Shown here: positions 5,793 through 7,641 of the stretch, piece by piece
Numbering within the stretch: position 1 is the stretch's first letter
Layout of the letters: the number at the start of each line of letters is the position of its first letter
From: Paracoccaceae bacterium
GTDB lineage: Bacteria > Pseudomonadota > Alphaproteobacteria > Rhodobacterales > Rhodobacteraceae
NCBI GenBank assembly: GCA_019090405.1
Contig: JAHRVZ010000354.1
Span: forward strand, 1-7,641
Length of the DNA: 7,641 nucleotides
Direction of reading: 5' to 3'
Translations under genes and position numbers: made by a program
Notes under the pieces: model-generated
Databases searched by the model: none
What the model saw: only the letters and a program-made list of their open reading frames with translations
Told to the model about the DNA's origin: nothing

Positions 5793-6491
5793 ATGCGCGC
5801 GCTTTGGGTGGTCTTGCTTATTTTTGCAGGCCTGCCTTTGTCGGCTCAGACCGTCACTATGGCGCACTACAGCGAGCCAACAGACCGTTATGATCACGGC
5901 ATTTTGGGCGACGCTCTGGAATGGGGCGCGTTGGTTCTGACACTTCGGAACGGTTCAATAATCACATTTCGGTTGCCCGAGTCTCGGGTGTTTGAGGATC
6001 TAGAACCGCGCCTGGCCGATGTTGACGGTGATGGCTCTCCCGAGGTTATCGTTATTGAAACCGATATTTCGCGCGGCGCAAGCCTGGCAATATATGACGC
6101 CAAAGGCAAACGCACAGCGACGCCATATATCGGTCGCAGCCATCGCTGGCTGGCACCATTGGGGGCTGCGGACCTTGATGGCGATGGCGCAATTGAACTG
6201 GCGTATATCGACCGTCCGCATCTGGCCAAGACCCTGCGCGTCTGGCGCTATCAAGGCGGTAAACTAAACCCGGTTGCAGAGCTTGCGGGGTTGACCAACC
6301 ACCAAATCGGTCAGAACTTTATTCTCGGAGGCATCCGCGATTGCGGGCAAGGGCCAGAAATCGTTACCGTCAACGCCAATTGGTCGCGCCTCATGGCAAC
6401 AACACTAACCAACGCGACTCTGACAGCGCGCGACATCGGTGCCTATAGGACTCCATCCAGCATTGATGCCGCCCTCAGCTGCGCCAACTAA
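5793..6491 (+). CDS. Secreted FG-GAP/VCBS-type repeat protein
   Basis: The 232-residue product has a clear signal peptide (MRALWVVLLIFAGLPLSA, cleavage before Gln19) and is probably periplasmic. Two calcium-loop-like repeat cores are visible, DVDGDGSPEVIVIE (76-89) and DLDGDGAIELAYID (127-140). A weaker third unit, IRDCGQGPEIVTV, begins near residue 181 and has lost the Asp-rich loop. This resembles a partial β-propeller of the FG-GAP/VCBS family, too short for a full seven-blade ring. Cys184 and Cys230 could pair. No enzyme motif is seen. The ATG lies one base after the ferredoxin stop with only a weak Shine-Dalgarno (GGAAAAA about 10 bases upstream), so translation may depend on the ferredoxin gene. 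Repeat proteins of this type often bind metal or partner proteins, but no specific function can be assigned. Confidence 0.85.
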   Translation: MRALWVVLLIFAGLPLSAQTVTMAHYSEPTDRYDHGILGDALEWGALVLTLRNGSIITFRLPESRVFEDLEPRLADVDGDGSPEVIVIETDISRGASLAIYDAKGKRTATPYIGRSHRWLAPLGAADLDGDGAIELAYIDRPHLAKTLRVWRYQGGKLNPVAELAGLTNHQIGQNFILGGIRDCGQGPEIVTVNANWSRLMATTLTNATLTARDIGAYRTPSSIDAALSCAN

Positions 6492-6510
6492 ATTCATTTT
6501 GGCAAAAATA

Positions 6511-6540
6511 TCCCGGGGAGTCCCGGACGTGTCCCGGACG
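6511..6540 (+). repeat. Triple TCCCGG repeat after the FG-GAP gene
   Basis: TCCCGGGGAG (6511), TCCCGGACGT (6521) and TCCCGGACG (6532) form three near-tandem units of 10-11 bases, leading straight into the first hairpin. The preceding ATTTTGGCAAAAATA (6495-6509), followed by CCCGGG, looks like a motif I recall seeing at gene ends in this family. Its wider distribution is unverified. Confidence 0.5.
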
Positions 6541-6579
6541 GGGCAGCGCCCCTAAAACTTGGAATCGGGCTTTAGCCCG
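6540..6579. terminator. Two GC-rich hairpins between convergent genes
   Basis: GGGGC-AGC-GCCCC (6540-6552) and CGGGC-TTTA-GCCCG (6566-6579) are perfect 5-bp stems between the convergent FG-GAP gene and purD. On the minus strand the purD-side stem is followed after a few bases by TTTT. Neither has a long T-run, so they may be weak bidirectional terminators. Confidence 0.5.
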
Positions 6580-6588
6580 GCATTAACC

Positions 6589-7641
6589 TCAAGAATCCCC
6601 CAAAGCCCGCCAGCCAATATCGCGTCGGAAAAACCCGTCCGGCCAATCCACCGCGTCGGCCATTGCATAGGCATTGGCCCTCGCTTCGGCTAATGTTGCC
6701 CCCCGTGCTGTCAGGTTTAACACCCGGCCTCCATTGGCGATAAACTGCCCATCTTGCCGCAAGGTTCCGGCATGAAAACACATCTCAGAGCTGGTTTCAG
6801 GCAAACCATCAAGCCCCTTGATCGCACTGCCTTTGGCATAATCCCCGGGATAGCCATTCGCCGCCATCACAACCGACAAGGCAAAATCATCGGCCCATTG
6901 AACCTTTTCTGCTGCAAGCCGCCCTTCGGCAGCCGCATGCATAAGATCCATCGCTTGCGCCCCAAGCCGCATCATGAGCGCCTGACATTCCGGGTCGCCA
7001 AATCGCACATTGTACTCAACCAGTCTCGGCTGACCGTCTTTGATCATCAGCCCAACAAACAACACCCCCTGAAACGGCATGCCCCGGCGTTTCATTTCGG
7101 CCATGGTCGGTCGTACGATTTCGTTCATCGTTTTCTCAGCCACGGCTTCGGTCAACACCGGCGCGGGCGAATAGGCTCCCATGCCGCCGGTATTTGGCCC
7201 GGTATCGCCTTCGCCAACCCGTTTGTGATCTTGTGCGGTGCCAATGGGCAATGCGGTCTCGCCATCACACAACACAAAGAACGATGCTTCTTCGCCTTCA
7301 AGAAATTCTTCGATCACAACCTCAGCACCAGCGCCGCCAAACGCCCCACCAAACATATCATCAATCGCATCCAGTGCTGTGGCCTCATCCATCGCCACAA
7401 CCACGCCTTTTCCCGCCGCCAGCCCGTCGGCTTTGACCACAATCGGAGCACCTTGCCTGCGCACATATTCCTTGGCAGCCTCGGCATCGTGGAAATGACC
7501 ATAGGCTGATGTCGGCGCATTCACTGCATCGCAAATCTCTTTGGTGAAACTTTTGGACGCTTCCAGTCGCGCGGCCTCGGCAGAGGGACCAAACACCAAA
7601 ACACCCGCGTCGCGCAAGCGGTCTGCAATACCAGCCGCCAG
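6589..7641 (-). CDS. purD: PurD, phosphoribosylamine-glycine ligase (5' partial)
   Basis: GAR synthetase joins glycine to phosphoribosylamine with ATP in the second step of purine synthesis. The frame is open through the right edge: codons 7641-7618 read LAAGIADR and continue into LRDAGVLVFGPS, so the TTG at 7617 is an internal Leu codon and the start lies outside. 350 residues are visible, and roughly 75 N-terminal ones seem missing. ATP-grasp features in order, by visible residue number: VVKADGLAAGKG (68-79), VVIEEFLEGEEAS (108-120), GDTGPNTGGMGAYSP (145-159) and the metal-binding LVEYNVRFGDPE (207-218). The C-terminal domain follows, with ANGYPGDY and then ANGGRVLNLTARG, ending in WRALGDS. 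No lesion is seen. It is convergent with the FG-GAP gene and functionally unrelated to its neighbours here. Confidence 0.97.
   Translation of the reverse strand: MAAGIADRLRDAGVLVFGPSAEAARLEASKSFTKEICDAVNAPTSAYGHFHDAEAAKEYVRRQGAPIVVKADGLAAGKGVVVAMDEATALDAIDDMFGGAFGGAGAEVVIEEFLEGEEASFFVLCDGETALPIGTAQDHKRVGEGDTGPNTGGMGAYSPAPVLTEAVAEKTMNEIVRPTMAEMKRRGMPFQGVLFVGLMIKDGQPRLVEYNVRFGDPECQALMMRLGAQAMDLMHAAAEGRLAAEKVQWADDFALSVVMAANGYPGDYAKGSAIKGLDGLPETSSEMCFHAGTLRQDGQFIANGGRVLNLTARGATLAEARANAYAMADAVDWPDGFFRRDIGWRALGDS

Noticed and set aside
6754..7509. 251-codon open frame on the plus strand antisense to purD
   Set aside because: It lies wholly within well-conserved purD codons. Its His/Arg/Pro-rich translation is typical of an antisense shadow, and it has no ribosome site or recognisable domain.
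7615..7617. TTG at 7617 as the purD start
   Set aside because: Upstream codons LAAGIADR continue the PurD N-terminal domain; this is an internal leucine.
1..7641. CRISPR arrays, tRNA, rRNA, phage or toxin-antitoxin genes
   Set aside because: No regularly spaced repeats, no cloverleaf or rRNA-like sequence and no such protein families were seen; the genes are core functions.

Overview
The window looks like a chromosomal core segment of an alphaproteobacterium, most likely a roseobacter-type member of the Rhodobacteraceae. The evidence is the protein families, the moderately G+C-rich codon use, and a [2Fe-2S] ferredoxin that closely resembles Rhodobacter capsulatus FdVI. Eight protein genes are supported. 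Two are cut by the window edges: hflK has lost its start on the left, and purD has lost its N-terminus on the right.

Left part, plus strand (1-3740): hflK and hflC overlap by one base (TAATG) and encode the two SPFH membrane proteins that form the HflKC complex around the FtsH protease. A strong hairpin terminator follows hflC. A 262-bp spacer then leads to a periplasmic Do/HtrA serine protease with two PDZ domains, which ends in a near-perfect intrinsic terminator. Together these three genes form a membrane and envelope protein quality-control cluster, although the protease is probably transcribed separately.

Middle (3681-5467): a 353-bp stretch without an intact gene separates the protease from the convergent minus-strand genes. 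It holds the protease terminator and what looks like a badly decayed IS6-family transposase fragment. It also holds a perfect TGTGA-N6-TCACA dyad, the classical CRP-type operator, just beyond the stop codon of a CRP/FNR-family regulator gene. That regulator lies 58 bp downstream of a gene for a lipoprotein with a C-terminal peptidoglycan-binding domain, in the same direction, so the two may be co-transcribed. A 200-bp divergent intergenic region with a small perfect dyad separates the lipoprotein from the ferredoxin gene.

Right part (5468-7641): the FdVI-like ferredoxin gene is followed after one base by a gene for a secreted FG-GAP/VCBS-type repeat protein. The convergent purD (purine biosynthesis) comes from the other strand. 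About 100 bp of hairpins and short GC-rich repeats lie between the two stop codons.

No CRISPR array, tRNA, rRNA or intact mobile element was seen. Most of the window is ordinary core genome, and I see no convincing new multi-gene system. The best candidates for a second look are the convergent intergenic region 3681-4033 and the cytosolic ferredoxin coupled to an exported repeat protein.
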